Below, piece by piece: positions 26,712 to 35,252 of a stretch of 64,000 nucleotides of DNA. The stretch covers positions 4,216,001-4,280,000 of the forward strand of contig NC_016609.1 in the NCBI RefSeq assembly GCF_000246855.1, read 5' to 3'. How positions within the stretch are numbered: position 1 is the stretch's first letter; each line of letters starts with the position of its first letter. A program made the position numbers and the translations under genes. This DNA is from Niastella koreensis GR20-10. Lineage in GTDB: Bacteria; Bacteroidota; Bacteroidia; Chitinophagales; Chitinophagaceae. The notes beneath the pieces were generated by a model. It had not been told where the DNA came from. It was given only the letters and a program-made list of their open reading frames with translations, and did no database searches.

Positions 26712-27803
26712 TTATCCTACTACTCCCTTTTGATAAAGTGTTGCATGTAACTGAATAGCTCTTATTCTGCGTACTAGCTTTCTGGCAATACGAACAATTG
26801 CCTGGGTTCCTTTCATTCTTTTTATGAGTAGTTGATAGGTTTCCAGCATGGCGGGATCGGTTCGGATGGCCTGCCAGGCAGCTTGAATTAAGTTAACCCG
26901 TAGCTGATTGTGCCGCCGGGAACTAATGCCCCGGTCATGTTGCGTAGCGCCAGAACTGTTAGTGTCAGGACAGAACCCCACATAAGCATTTAACCGGTCA
27001 ATATTTTCAAAGCGACGTACATCTCCAATTTCTAACAACCACAATATCGCTATTGTACGGCCTATGCCTGGCACACTCATCAATAGCGTATTTTTCACTA
27101 TTCATCAACCCTCTGAGTTTTCGTTCTACTTCTAATAACAACTGACGCAAAAATTTTACCTGCTCCAACATAAACGATAAAGTATCTTTTAATGCGGTAT
27201 CTTTTTGCGCTTCCTGTTCTATCCAGTTTATAAAATTCCGGCTCCAACGGGCCTTCCCAGATTGTTTGGGAGTTTCTATCCCCTGATATTTGAGTAAGCT
27301 TTTAAGCCGATTTCTGCTTCTGGTTAGATCTCTGGTTAGCTTGCAGCGATAACGAACGAGGTTACGTTGTTTCTGGAGCTCTTCATCTGGTACATAAATG
27401 CCCTGCAAAAGACCAGCTGCATGATAACGCGCCAATTTTACAGCATCTACTTTGTCGGTTTTCCTCTTTCGTTCTTTGTCGCTACCCGATACATCGGCCG
27501 CATGAACGACAATACATTCCATTCCCCTGGCAGTAAGTTGGCGTTGGAGTTCAAATCCCCAGGCGCAACTTTCATAAACGCATTTAAAGACTGCTCCCGG
27601 AAATTTCTTTTGTAAATGGGTAACTACATTTTCAACCTTCCCTCCATTCGGTGATTTCCCAGTACAACAGTTTCATTTACAGAGGCTATCTGCCAGTCTT
27701 TCAGATGGACATCTATTCCTACATAAATAGTTTTACCTGTATAATCAATAGTCTTGCTACTTTTGTTATGGGTTTCGGTAGCACATGAAGTTTGCTGTTT
27801 CAT
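26712..27803 (-). pseudogene. IS110-family transposase, broken by frameshifts
   Basis: Reading from ATG 27803: the N-terminus gives IYVGIDVHLKDWQIASVNETVVLG, the first Asp of the DEDD nuclease. A frameshift near 27640 leads to the frame with VYESCAWGFELQRQL and KTDKVDAVKLARYHAAGLL. A second break near 27100 leads to MSVPGIGRTIAILWLLEIGDVRRF ... GFCPDTNSSGATQHDRGISSRRH, the C-terminal Transposase_20 domain. At least two frameshifts make it inactive. IS110 elements lack terminal inverted repeats, so exact ends cannot be set. Confidence 0.85.
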
Positions 27804-27917
27804 AAAATTTAATTTTTATAGCAAAGTTCTTCATTGCAGCCTGATTTATTTCGGGACTGCTGTTGCGCCGAAACCTTTTACATATAGACTCTCTAATGTG
27901 GGGCACCAAAAATAAAA

Positions 27918-27950
27918 AAGCCTCAAGTCGTTGAACTTGAGGCTTTTTTA
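27918..27950. terminator. Bidirectional terminator hairpin
   Basis: AAAAAAGCCTCAAGT / ACTTGAGGCTTTTTT with a five-base loop and A/T tracts on both sides. It is positioned past the 5' side of the IS110 remnant with no clear gene of its own. Confidence 0.65.
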
Positions 27951-27989
27951 TTTGGGTCAATACTCTCCTTCGTTACCGTCAAAAGCATA

Positions 27990-28375
27990 AATTCTTATAA
28001 GGCAATAGCAAATATTGTTGTTGCGAACTTTTCAGCAAAAATTCCATACTTCTCCCATAGAATGACTGATTTTTCTAATCTTGTTGTAAACGTTCGGGCA
28101 AAAGTTGCGAACTTCTGCCATTGTTGCGAACTTTTCGACATAAGTTGCTTATTATACCGCATTTCCAACTGACTATGACTCATTAATGCTGAACATTATG
28201 GCATTTGTTGCGAATTTGAGGCTATTTGCACAACTTCAGAGCACAAGTAGCGAACCTGGAGCCTTTACTTTTAAACATTGGCGCAAAAGTTTAAGATCTA
28301 CAGTAAAAGGTTGGTTACTTACGCGTCAAAGTTCGCTACTTACGCATCAAAGTTCGAAATTGATGACTTATATCA
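27990..28375. repeat. Array of short dispersed repeats around GTTGCGAACTT
   Basis: About eight copies of a 10-12 base motif occur within 360 bases: TTGTTGCGAACTTTT, AAGTTGCGAACTTCT, TTGTTGCGAACTTTT, TTGTTGCGAATTTGA, AGTAGCGAACCTGG, then inverted copies CAAAGTTCGCTACTTACG and CAAAGTTCGAAAT. Spacing is irregular (about 20-75 bases). Neither strand has a convincing gene; the minus-strand frame at 27995-28183 just translates the repeats. Confidence 0.6.
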
Positions 28376-28453
28376 GGCTGCGAATATAGTGGGGTACTGA
28401 GAACAGAGAGTGAAGCGTTTGGCCTGCATATCCGGCGTGGGAAGGCTCTTCCA

Positions 28454-28478
28454 AATCCCCCAATTTTTCAATCTGATC
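28454..28478. mobile_element. Remnant of an ISAon1-type IS end
   Basis: AATCCCCCAATTTTTCAA here is the exact complement of 32627-32644, and the outer part CTGATC resembles the end TTGACTTGATCC of the transposase-bearing element at 45644-45669. No transposase gene remains beside it. Confidence 0.4.
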
Positions 28479-28518
28479 CCTGAAACTCGCTCCAGTATTG
28501 GGTTGTAGGCATAAAAAA

Positions 28519-28569
28519 GCCCCCGGTGATCGGGGGCCAAAGTGCCCCACTTAAGAGAATTATCGAACC
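28519..28569. repeat. Terminator plus tRNA 3'-end scar, copy 6
   Basis: Hairpin GCCCCCGGTGATCGGGGGC preceded by AAAAAA, followed by AGTGCCCCACTTAAGAGAATTATCGAACC. On the minus strand the second part reads GGTTCGATAATTC...GTGGGGCAC, a damaged T-arm and acceptor end, then the terminator. Same order and orientation as the other scars. Confidence 0.45.
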
Positions 28570-28653
28570 AGGTGATTGAGGATTTAGAACTTGTTTTTAA
28601 ATTAAAGCCGTTAATAATCAGATTAGCACGTAAGTAACAGGTTTAGCTGAGGC

Positions 28654-28715
28654 TGATCAAAGATTTAAAGACTTCCCATCTTTTAGATCAAATTGTACCG
28701 CAGATCTCCCAAATA
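28654..28715 (+). repeat. 62-bp direct repeat, copy 1
   Basis: TGATCAAAGATTTAAAGACT... to CGCAGATCTCCCAAATA is identical over 62 bases to 30436-30497. The two copies enclose the AraC regulator and the SnoaL-like gene. Confidence 0.85.
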
Positions 28716-28849
28716 AACGAAGGAATAATGAGAACCCTTTATTAAGAAAGGCCAGTCTATGTAGAATTATAAATATTGTTTGCTTCAGCTGAGCTGCAAA
28801 GAGGATAAATTTTTGACCATTTTGTGGGGAAATTTGGTAAGGATACTAT

Positions 28850-29734
28850 TTACAATGTCTTCCTAAAAGTTTCAGGTGACACACCTTCTTGATTCTTAAA
28901 AAGTTTACAGAAGTAAGAATTGTCGCTGAAATTCAGTTTGTAAGCAATTTCGGTTACTGTCAGCTCTAAGTTGATCAGCATACGTTTGGCCTCCAAAACA
29001 ATTCTGTTTCGTATCAGGTTCCCTGCAGATAAGCCTAACAGTTCTTTGCAAATAGAATTCAAATAACTCGGCGTAACACATAACAGTTCTGCATAGTCTT
29101 TAGGCAACCTTAACTGCAGATAGTGCTTATCGATCAGCTTTTCAAAATTTCTGATTACAATTTGATTATGATTTTCAATACTTTTTACGTCACCCGATTC
29201 TCCTTTTATTTCTGCAATTAAGAAGAAGAATTCTAATAACATAATTCTAAGTTTATCCAACCGAAATCTGCCTGTACTTTCTGCTTCAACTAGTACCTTG
29301 TTCAATAATTCCGTTAGGGGTGATCTATACTGTTCATCTATATCTATTACCGAATGTTGAATGTTACCATTTAGAAACGTAAAATTTTCTAAGTATTGGT
29401 TGTTTAAGAGGAACGGCTTGAAGAAACCGGCCGAAAAATTAATTACATATCCATCAATATCACCTTCAAAGTCCCACCCGTGAACCTGACCAGGTGCCAT
29501 GAAATACCCATGATAGGGTTTGATCTCAAACTTTTCAAAATCTATGGTATGGCTGCCGCCACCCTGGGTAAAAAATATTAAATGATAAAAATCGTGACGA
29601 TGCGGGAAATGGAGCTTTCTCATGGCTCTCAAATAAGGCGCAAGCGGCTTCACGATAATGTCGTCTTCCTGTGAGTAAGAAAACTTACAAATATCATAGA
29701 CCGGAAATTCCTTTTTCATTTTAAGCGCTGGCAT
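28850..29734 (-). CDS. AraC family transcriptional regulator
   Basis: 294 residues. The N-terminal 150 residues form a cupin-like sensor (LHFPHRHDFYHLIFFTQGGGSHTIDF, YFMAPGQVHGWDFEGDIDGYVINFS). The C-terminal 100 residues are two helix-turn-helix units: YAELLCVTPSYLNSICKELLG and LTVTEIAYKLNFSDNSYFCKLFKNQEGVSPETFRK. It may regulate the SnoaL-like gene just upstream on the same strand, 82 bases away. Both lie between 62-bp direct repeats. Confidence 0.93.
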   Translation of the reverse strand: MPALKMKKEFPVYDICKFSYSQEDDIIVKPLAPYLRAMRKLHFPHRHDFYHLIFFTQGGGSHTIDFEKFEIKPYHGYFMAPGQVHGWDFEGDIDGYVINFSAGFFKPFLLNNQYLENFTFLNGNIQHSVIDIDEQYRSPLTELLNKVLVEAESTGRFRLDKLRIMLLEFFFLIAEIKGESGDVKSIENHNQIVIRNFEKLIDKHYLQLRLPKDYAELLCVTPSYLNSICKELLGLSAGNLIRNRIVLEAKRMLINLELTVTEIAYKLNFSDNSYFCKLFKNQEGVSPETFRKTL

Positions 29735-29816
29735 TTTACCTGATGATAAAGATAATTAAGTATTTTTTAATTGGAAAGGGCAGTGTCCGGCCTGCCCTTT
29801 ATACTAATGAATCTTG

Positions 29817-30227
29817 TTATAACCTGCGATCTGCTTCCTCAATGAGCACGTCATTTATGCTTGCATATCTTTTTCGCATCAGGCCATTTTCGTCGAATTC
29901 CCAGTTTTCGTTTCCGTATGCGCGAAACCATTGACCTTCGTTATTGTGGAACTCGTATTCAAAACGTACCGCGATCCTGTTATCTGTAAAGGCCCAAAGT
30001 TCCTTCTTAAGTTTGTACTGATGCTCGTTTTCCCACTTGGTAGTCAGGAATTTTACGATGGCTTCACGGCCGTTTAAAAAGACAGACCGGTTACGCCACT
30101 CGCTGTCCACAGTGTACGCTTTTGATACCTTTTCAGGGTCTTGTGAATTCCAGGCATCTTCTGCCATTTGAACTTTTTGTATTGCCGTTTCATAAGTGAA
30201 AGGGGGCAATGGAAATTTTTTTTCCAT
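29817..30227 (-). CDS. SnoaL/NTF2-like protein, DUF1348 family
   Basis: 136 residues from ATG 30227 ([19 protein letters not shown]). Contains [26 protein letters not shown] and [22 protein letters not shown]...[20 protein letters not shown], the DUF1348 pattern within the nuclear transport factor 2 fold. Members are small cytosolic proteins without assigned activity. The longer frame from 30317 is basic and lacks the family sequence. Same strand as the AraC gene. Confidence 0.88.
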   Translation of the reverse strand: MEKKFPLPPFTYETAIQKVQMAEDAWNSQDPEKVSKAYTVDSEWRNRSVFLNGREAIVKFLTTKWENEHQYKLKKELWAFTDNRIAVRFEYEFHNNEGQWFRAYGNENWEFDENGLMRKRYASINDVLIEEADRRL

Positions 30228-30435
30228 GATTGTTGATTTTAGATTGTTAATTATAAAGTCAAAGGTAGCGTTGTACCGTTTAGGTCTATGGCGTTTTTTA
30301 TCGCGTTTGCGGTACAATTCACATATTCTTAATTCATAGAACCGAGTAATAGAATTTCAATCATCAGCTTTTGACATGCTTTTTTTAAAGCGACGAAGCT
30401 ATTTATAGGAATCACCAATGAGGTGGTTATCAGGG

Positions 30436-30497
30436 TGATCAAAGATTTAAAGACTTCCCATCTTTTAGATCAAATTGTACCGCAGATCTCCCAAATA
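30436..30497 (+). repeat. 62-bp direct repeat, copy 2
   Basis: Identical to 28654-28715. This copy lies 55 bases before the cyanase start and so may carry, or have replaced, part of its promoter. Confidence 0.85.
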
Positions 30498-30551
30498 GCA
30501 CCACAATCATCACTACATCGGGAATTACCTTTGTCTTCATAAAAAAAACAA

Positions 30552-30995
30552 ATGGAAAAGAAATCATTAATTGAACAAATCAAAGCTGGCAAAAAAGCGA
30601 AGGGTGTTACTTATACTGATCTTGCTAAAGCAATTGGGGCAAGTGAAGTGTGGACTGTTCACGCCTTGCTTCGTCAGGCAACATTAAGTCAGCCGGATGC
30701 AAACAAAATTGGCGAGATGCTAGGACTATCATCTGAGATAATTGAAGAGCTACAAACAATACCGACTAAAGGTCATGATGATAGCGGAACGCCTCTTGAT
30801 CCGACCTTGTATCGTCTACAGGAAATGATGCAAAGTTTTGGCCCGGCCATTAAATTGCTGATCAACGAGAAGTTCGGCGATGGCGCAATGAGTGGTATAA
30901 GCTTCCATATGGACGTTGAAAGATTAGAAAGCACAGATGGGCCACATGTAAAATTGACTATGACCGGTAAGTACTTATCGTTTAATAAATTTTAA
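30552..30995 (+). CDS. cynS: Cyanate hydratase (cyanase)
   Basis: Converts cyanate and bicarbonate to ammonia and carbon dioxide through carbamate. 147 residues. The N-terminal helical domain (LIEQIKAGKKAKGVTYTDLAKAIG) is followed by the catalytic domain PLDPTLYRLQEMMQSFGPAI...EKFGDGAMSGISF. Catalytic residues Arg88, Glu91 and Ser114 keep the exact spacing of Arg96, Glu99 and Ser122 in the E. coli enzyme. The carbonic anhydrase gene follows after 46 bases, giving the classic pair that keeps bicarbonate supplied. Confidence 0.95.
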   Translation: MEKKSLIEQIKAGKKAKGVTYTDLAKAIGASEVWTVHALLRQATLSQPDANKIGEMLGLSSEIIEELQTIPTKGHDDSGTPLDPTLYRLQEMMQSFGPAIKLLINEKFGDGAMSGISFHMDVERLESTDGPHVKLTMTGKYLSFNKF

Positions 30996-31041
30996 TCGTC
31001 AAAAGACGCGGCTTTTTAACCGTTCAATAAAAAAATGAAAA

Positions 31042-31716
31042 ATGAATAACTTAGTTCACAATTACAAAAAACGTGTTCAGGGTTTCGACGACAGTTATCG
31101 GGAATTGTTAACTGGAAATTTGGAGTTTGTTAAAAGCTCATTAAAGAAAGACAGAGATTTTTTTCAAAAACTTGCCTCCGGTCAATTCCCTGAAATTCTT
31201 TGGATCGGTTGCGCAGACAGCCGTGTTCCGGCGAACCAAATAACAGCGACTGAGGCAGGCAAAATTTTCGAACATCGCAATATTGCAAACGTTTGCCAGC
31301 ATTCGGATATCAATCTATTGAGTGTGTTGGATTACTCAATTAATAGTCTTCAGGTTAAGCATGTTATTGTAGCAGGTCATTATCGATGTGGCGGAGTTTA
31401 CGCAGCCTTAAAGGGTCAACTAGTGGGGCTAATCGACCACTGGTTGTTACACATCCGCGACATTTATGATCAACATCGTCATGAAATCGATTCCTTAAAT
31501 AACGAAATCGAGAAGTGGGATAAACTCGTAGAGTTAAATGTACTACATCAAGTATATAATCTGTCCCGTGCGCCAATTATTGACAAATCTTGGATGGACG
31601 GTTCAGAGGTAGTTATCCACGGTTGGGTAATAGATTTAGAATCAGGTTTTGTAAAGGAGATGTATCAAAGCGATATAAATTTTAGGACTGATAGTAAAGT
31701 CTGGGCAATTGATTGA
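31042..31716 (+). CDS. Beta-class carbonic anhydrase
   Basis: Zinc enzyme that interconverts carbon dioxide and bicarbonate. 224 residues. Zinc ligands and the Asp-Arg dyad are present: Cys57-Ala-Asp59-Ser-Arg61, His113 and Cys116 (VIVAGHYRCGG). Ending VIHGWVIDLESGFVKEM is typical. It is next to cynS and equivalent in role to CynT, which replaces bicarbonate used or lost during cyanate breakdown. It also resembles housekeeping Can-type enzymes, so I leave the symbol open. Confidence 0.93.
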   Translation: MNNLVHNYKKRVQGFDDSYRELLTGNLEFVKSSLKKDRDFFQKLASGQFPEILWIGCADSRVPANQITATEAGKIFEHRNIANVCQHSDINLLSVLDYSINSLQVKHVIVAGHYRCGGVYAALKGQLVGLIDHWLLHIRDIYDQHRHEIDSLNNEIEKWDKLVELNVLHQVYNLSRAPIIDKSWMDGSEVVIHGWVIDLESGFVKEMYQSDINFRTDSKVWAID

Positions 31717-32111
31717 TAGTTTCAGTTTGATCTTTCGGCCGGTGTCTTTTGTATGTTTTCCGCACCTGGTCTGCTGTAAGTATGCGCAATAAGGTAAGTC
31801 ACTTTCGCATCATCTACATTTTTGTCCTGCAACAATATTGAAAGCTCAACCGGGCACATGCCCAGGTAATATACATTTCAATTCCGGCTCACTCCTTTGA
31901 ATTAAGTGGTAGAGTTTGCGTGAATGTGTGAGAAAGAAATTTTGTTAAATCCAGTTGGTGGGGGTGCCCAGTCTGTCATTTCGGCCTTAAAGTGACTGTC
32001 AACGGTGCTTCTCATTTGATTTGTCAACCCGCACTCCTGCAGCGCTGTTATTACGCTGTTAGAAGGCCATTTTTCAGGCCCAACTTGCAAGTAGTTTGCA
32101 AGTAACGGGCA
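31717..32111. other. Stretch with no complete gene
   Basis: A minus-strand scrap around 31725-31880 reads ELSILLQDKNVDDAKVTYLIAHTYSRPG and is closed by stops; probably the end of a lost gene. A second minus-strand frame (31902-32183) begins within the 113-bp repeat and is not convincing. Confidence 0.4.
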
Positions 32112-32250
32112 AGAGAAAGTGCTTGTCATTTGCTTGTCAACAATAGTGGTAGAAAGCGTAAAAAAGTGACACATATTTGACATGCGGGAAATAAAAAAAC
32201 CCTGTAAATCAATGACTTACAGGGCCTAATTGGTGCCCAGAACAGGAATC
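32112..32250. repeat. Long direct repeat next to a tRNA-Leu end, left copy
   Basis: 32112-32224 is identical over 113 bases to 45670-45782; after a short divergent gap GTGCCCAGAACAGGAATC (32233-32250) is again identical to 45790-45807. The repeat includes a terminator hairpin (CCCTGTAAATCAATGACTTACAGGG) and the acceptor end of a minus-strand tRNA-Leu. After 32250 the two copies diverge fully. It marks the left border of the 13.4-kb island. Confidence 0.9.
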
Positions 32251-32511
32251 CCTGAGTTCTGGATATCAGTTATTTAAACCCTGGTGTGTCAAAGGAGTGT
32301 CACAAAAAATAAAAAAGCCTATTTACGTGCCCGTTAGTGTGCCTGTTTCGCACTTTTTAACAGTTTCTGCCTGTCAAAACAAAGATAAGATAATTGAGAT
32401 TGACACACAAATGAGGATATCACGTATATCTGGTCATAACAAAGGGCTATTTGAAAAACATCAAAAAATGTGGTACTGAAGTAAAAATTAAATTTATACT
32501 GTTATAGTTGC

Positions 32512-32536
32512 GTGGGTTCGAGTCCCGTTTCTTCAG
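32512..32536 (+). pseudogene. tRNA 3'-end fragment (T-arm and acceptor strand)
   Basis: GTGGGTTCGAGTCCCGT forms a proper T-arm (five pairs, two of them G-T), followed by a seven-base acceptor strand. No D-arm or anticodon arm precedes it. It is on the plus strand, unlike the other tRNA scars, and likely marks another integration junction just inside the island. Confidence 0.5.
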
Positions 32537-32609
32537 CGAAGAAGTTTCATCAGCAATGATAGACTTTTTTTGATTTTACTCCATTTACTTTTAGTGTGTG
32601 ATTTTCAGA

Positions 32610-32644
32610 GATCAAGTCAAATCTGGTTGAAAAATTGGGGGATT
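32610..32644. mobile_element. Left-end inverted repeat of an ISAon1-type element
   Basis: GATCAAGTCAAAT ... TTGGGGGATT is the inverted counterpart of AATCCCCCAA...ATTTGACTTGATCC at 45644-45669, with about nine extra bases in the middle. No transposase sequence follows it. The two ends therefore bracket the island cargo in inverted orientation. Confidence 0.5.
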
Positions 32645-32830
32645 CCATCTTCCGGCCTGCAATATGACGGAAAAAGAGGACTCACTTTGCGATTCGAAAT
32701 GCCCCGGTTTTTTCATTATAGTAAATGTCTTCTAGAAAAACCAGATTTTGAAGCATCTTCCACCTCTTTGAGTTCCCTGGTATGATCTGCACATGGATAT
32801 ACTGAAGGAAATTCCAGCTGCACCTTTTAA

Positions 32831-33604
32831 TCACAGGCCTATACTAGCTTTGTATTCCTTCGTTAATCTATAATTATAAGTCGGCTTCTCATCCCTATGG
32901 TCTGTTACTTCTTTCGAAATGAATCCCAAATAACATAATGACTCTAATCGCCAATAAACTGATTTTACTTTATGACCAAATTTGATTTCAAAATCTCTTT
33001 GAGGAATACTCTCTCGCCTTCTAGTTTCATTTTCTATATAATCAAGAATTTCCCTTTGACTTCCGGGAATCCTGTCTTTACGTGTAGAAAAATCAATCTC
33101 CAGTTCCTTTAACAAATACTCGGGTATAATCATTTTTGATATTCGGGGAAGAGCAAGTGTTTCATCTATTTTTTGCTGGTACCTATCTGAGGCATTTAAT
33201 TTCACTTGTAACTTATCTGCAAGCTCTCTAACAAGCTGTTGCAAGTGAGCAGCATTTTCACAGGATAGTGTGTTAAGCTCTGTAAGGGGTGCCTTAAGGT
33301 CATGTATTTTAAATCCGGGGGCAAGAAGTGGAATAAGGTTTTTATTTGCGCCCCAACGTGCTCCCAATTCGAAAGCAACGTACGTTGATTGAAGACTGTG
33401 GTAAGAAATCAAGCCAATAAAAGCATCGGCTTCATGAACCTCTTGGCGAAGGCTTTCATGAATAGGTACTCCCCCTGCAAGGCGGTATCCATCCAAGCTT
33501 GTACATCGTATTTCTTCCATAGGTATGGTTAAAGACGATTGAATTAAATTAACCAGGGTACTAACGATTTGCAAATCTTTTGAACTGTGACTTATGAACA
33601 ACAT
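32831..33604 (-). CDS. TIR domain plus winged-helix protein
   Basis: 257 residues. Residues 1-135 are a TIR-like domain: LFISHSSKDLQIVSTLVNLIQ, a DGYRLAGG loop, ADAFIGLISYHSL, and the Glu in YVAFELGARWGA that is the usual catalytic residue of NAD-cleaving TIR domains. Residues 165-257 look like a winged-helix with RIPGSQREILDYIENETRRRES and SVYWRLESLCYLGFISKE. Such proteins act in antiviral or cell-suicide systems; the helix part may sense DNA or a partner. The next TIR gene starts 49 bases upstream on the same strand, so they are probably co-transcribed. Confidence 0.82.
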   Translation of the reverse strand: MLFISHSSKDLQIVSTLVNLIQSSLTIPMEEIRCTSLDGYRLAGGVPIHESLRQEVHEADAFIGLISYHSLQSTYVAFELGARWGANKNLIPLLAPGFKIHDLKAPLTELNTLSCENAAHLQQLVRELADKLQVKLNASDRYQQKIDETLALPRISKMIIPEYLLKELEIDFSTRKDRIPGSQREILDYIENETRRRESIPQRDFEIKFGHKVKSVYWRLESLCYLGFISKEVTDHRDEKPTYNYRLTKEYKASIGL

Positions 33605-33653
33605 ATTAGTAGATATTCATTGCATGGAATTTATAGCTTCTTCATTACGTAAC

Positions 33654-34358
33654 TTAAAAATAAAGAGGTATTCTGTGTTCAAAGGTGATCTGCCTCATGC
33701 TCTTTAAATAAAGCACAATAAACACAAGTATAGGCTCACTTATCCAAAATTCAACCGCATAGTTTTTTTTATAAGCACCTCTTTTATTTTCCACAATCTC
33801 TACTGCATCTACAAATTTACTACATTGAAATTCATAGTCGAATCGATATTCAACTTTTTCAATTTTTTGCAAGAAAGGAAGTGGCGCATCCACATATAAT
33901 TTTATCCAATACCCGGTTGGTGAATCTGATTCTTTTTCGTGCATAATTTTGAAATAAGACGCTTTTCCATTAATGCCTTCCATTAATTTATAGAAGTCAA
34001 TAACGAAATTTCCGGTAGCATTCAGCACTTGAAAGGTACTCATGTAGGTTGGTATCGGGACATCATCAATTCGGATAATAAATAATTTTCGAACGCCTGT
34101 TTTCAGCTCATCCTGTTGTACCCATTTTACTTCCTGTTGTACAAATGTTGAAATTGCAGAATTATTTGACAAAATCAGTATAAAAAAATCATTTTTCCTG
34201 ACACTGCTCAAAAGATATTGTTTCCATCTAACACCGGTTTTTATTTTATAGAGATCAAGAAACACATCGTGTCCTGAATCCATCAACTGAATATGCTTTC
34301 TTAATGTCTCTGCAAAAGCTAAATCCTTTCTGGAGTAGGATATAAAAAAAGATGACAT
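33654..34358 (-). CDS. TIR domain fused to a prokaryotic YEATS-like domain
   Basis: 234 residues. The TIR domain (1-130) opens with SFFISYSRKDLAFAETLRKHI, has DVFLDLYKIKTGVRWKQYL and FILILSNNSAISTFVQQEV with a Glu in the catalytic place. The C-terminal part (about 145-234) reads WIKLYVDAPLPFLQKIEKV then EYRFDYEFQC and ends with FEHRIPLYF, the beta-sandwich pattern of pYEATS domains described in bacterial conflict systems. The domain may sense a ligand or modified protein and trigger the TIR. Placed before the TIR-winged-helix gene in the same operon. Confidence 0.75.
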   Translation of the reverse strand: MSSFFISYSRKDLAFAETLRKHIQLMDSGHDVFLDLYKIKTGVRWKQYLLSSVRKNDFFILILSNNSAISTFVQQEVKWVQQDELKTGVRKLFIIRIDDVPIPTYMSTFQVLNATGNFVIDFYKLMEGINGKASYFKIMHEKESDSPTGYWIKLYVDAPLPFLQKIEKVEYRFDYEFQCSKFVDAVEIVENKRGAYKKNYAVEFWISEPILVFIVLYLKSMRQITFEHRIPLYF

Positions 34359-34559
34359 ATTAGCCTTTTTTTAGTACTGTTAATGAGATAGAAATTCTAA
34401 TTCAATGTAAACAGGAAATCAGTAACATTTAAATGACTTACGTAATCTAATATTTCTCACGACCAAATTAAATCTACTTATGCATGAATCCCAAAAGCAC
34501 TTTCGGCAAACTGAGCGTCCTTCAACCAGTTTATATTGCCCTACTTGAAATGGCCACCG

Positions 34560-34939
34560 CTGCCATTTCAAGATTGGTCAGCGTTTTTGCCCTGCAATCA
34601 AACGCGCTTTAATGCCTGATTGAGTTCGCCGATATACTTTGCCCACTAAGACGATATCAAACATTTGCTGCCCGTATGGACTGCTGATAAGCTCTGTCTT
34701 TGTTTTGGAAAAACTTTTCGCCTTCCCGTTGGCGTAACGTTAACGGTATTGCCTACACATAGTTTAAGAATTCTATCAATGCTTAACTGGTGCTTTTCTA
34801 ATACCGGCCACACCTCACCTGTCTTCTGGCAGGTAAGCGCCGTCAGCATGTTAACGGTATAATGCGTGTTCTGAATAGTAGGCTCAATTTTGTTTTGAAA
34901 CTGTTGTTTAAACCAAGCAATATCTTCTCCGTTTGGCAT
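34560..34939 (-). pseudogene. Muramidase/hydrolase-like gene fragment
   Basis: Starts at ATG 34939: EDIAWFKQQFQNKIEPTIQN, then VNMLTALTCQKTGEVW and ILKLCVGNTVNV. This matches the first 100 residues of a Bacteroidota family annotated as peptidoglycan-hydrolase-like, usually over 200 residues. A frameshift near 34705 leads to the frame that should read KTELISSPYGQQMFDIVLVGK; that frame then ends early. So both a frameshift and a 3' truncation are present. In other genomes such proteins lie beside protease or patatin effector genes, as here. Confidence 0.55.
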
Positions 34940-34995
34940 TATTGGTATGTTTTTCTAAATTAATTTCTTTGGTATAATGGGACGGTTTTTAAAAC

Positions 34996-35203
34996 TTATT
35001 TCCTTTCTTCCTTAAGCGCCTCTATTATGCATTTTATCCAAATGCCTTCATTTACTTTTTTTGAATAAAGCGCCTTATGATGAACACCAATTAAATTCCA
35101 ACTCTTGTTGAACACGGGACTGCCTGAACTGCCTTTCGCTGTTGGTGTACTGTAAGGGACAAATAATTGACAAGATGATTTTTTCCTTTTTTTAATTTCC
35201 TAC
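34996..35203 (-). pseudogene. C-terminal fragment of a trypsin-like protease domain
   Basis: Open frame of about 66 codons without a start, reading CQLFVPYSTPTAKGSSGSPVFNKSW... The GSSGSPVF is the oxyanion-hole and catalytic-Ser motif of trypsin-fold proteases, and NLIGVHH follows as expected. The His and Asp halves are missing. Such domains occur as effectors in bacterial conflict systems near TIR and patatin genes. Confidence 0.6.
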
Positions 35204-35252
35204 CGGAGCGCCTGGGCATGGAGGCAATTAAACCGACAGTTGTTGCTTCGCA

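Noticed and set aside
27990..28375. Possible CRISPR array
   Set aside because: Repeats are only 10-12 bases, degenerate, irregularly spaced and in both orientations; no cas genes.
31902..32183. 93-codon minus-strand frame starting inside the 113-bp repeat
   Set aside because: Starts within repeat sequence that at its other copy gives an unrelated short frame; no domain, no clear start signal.
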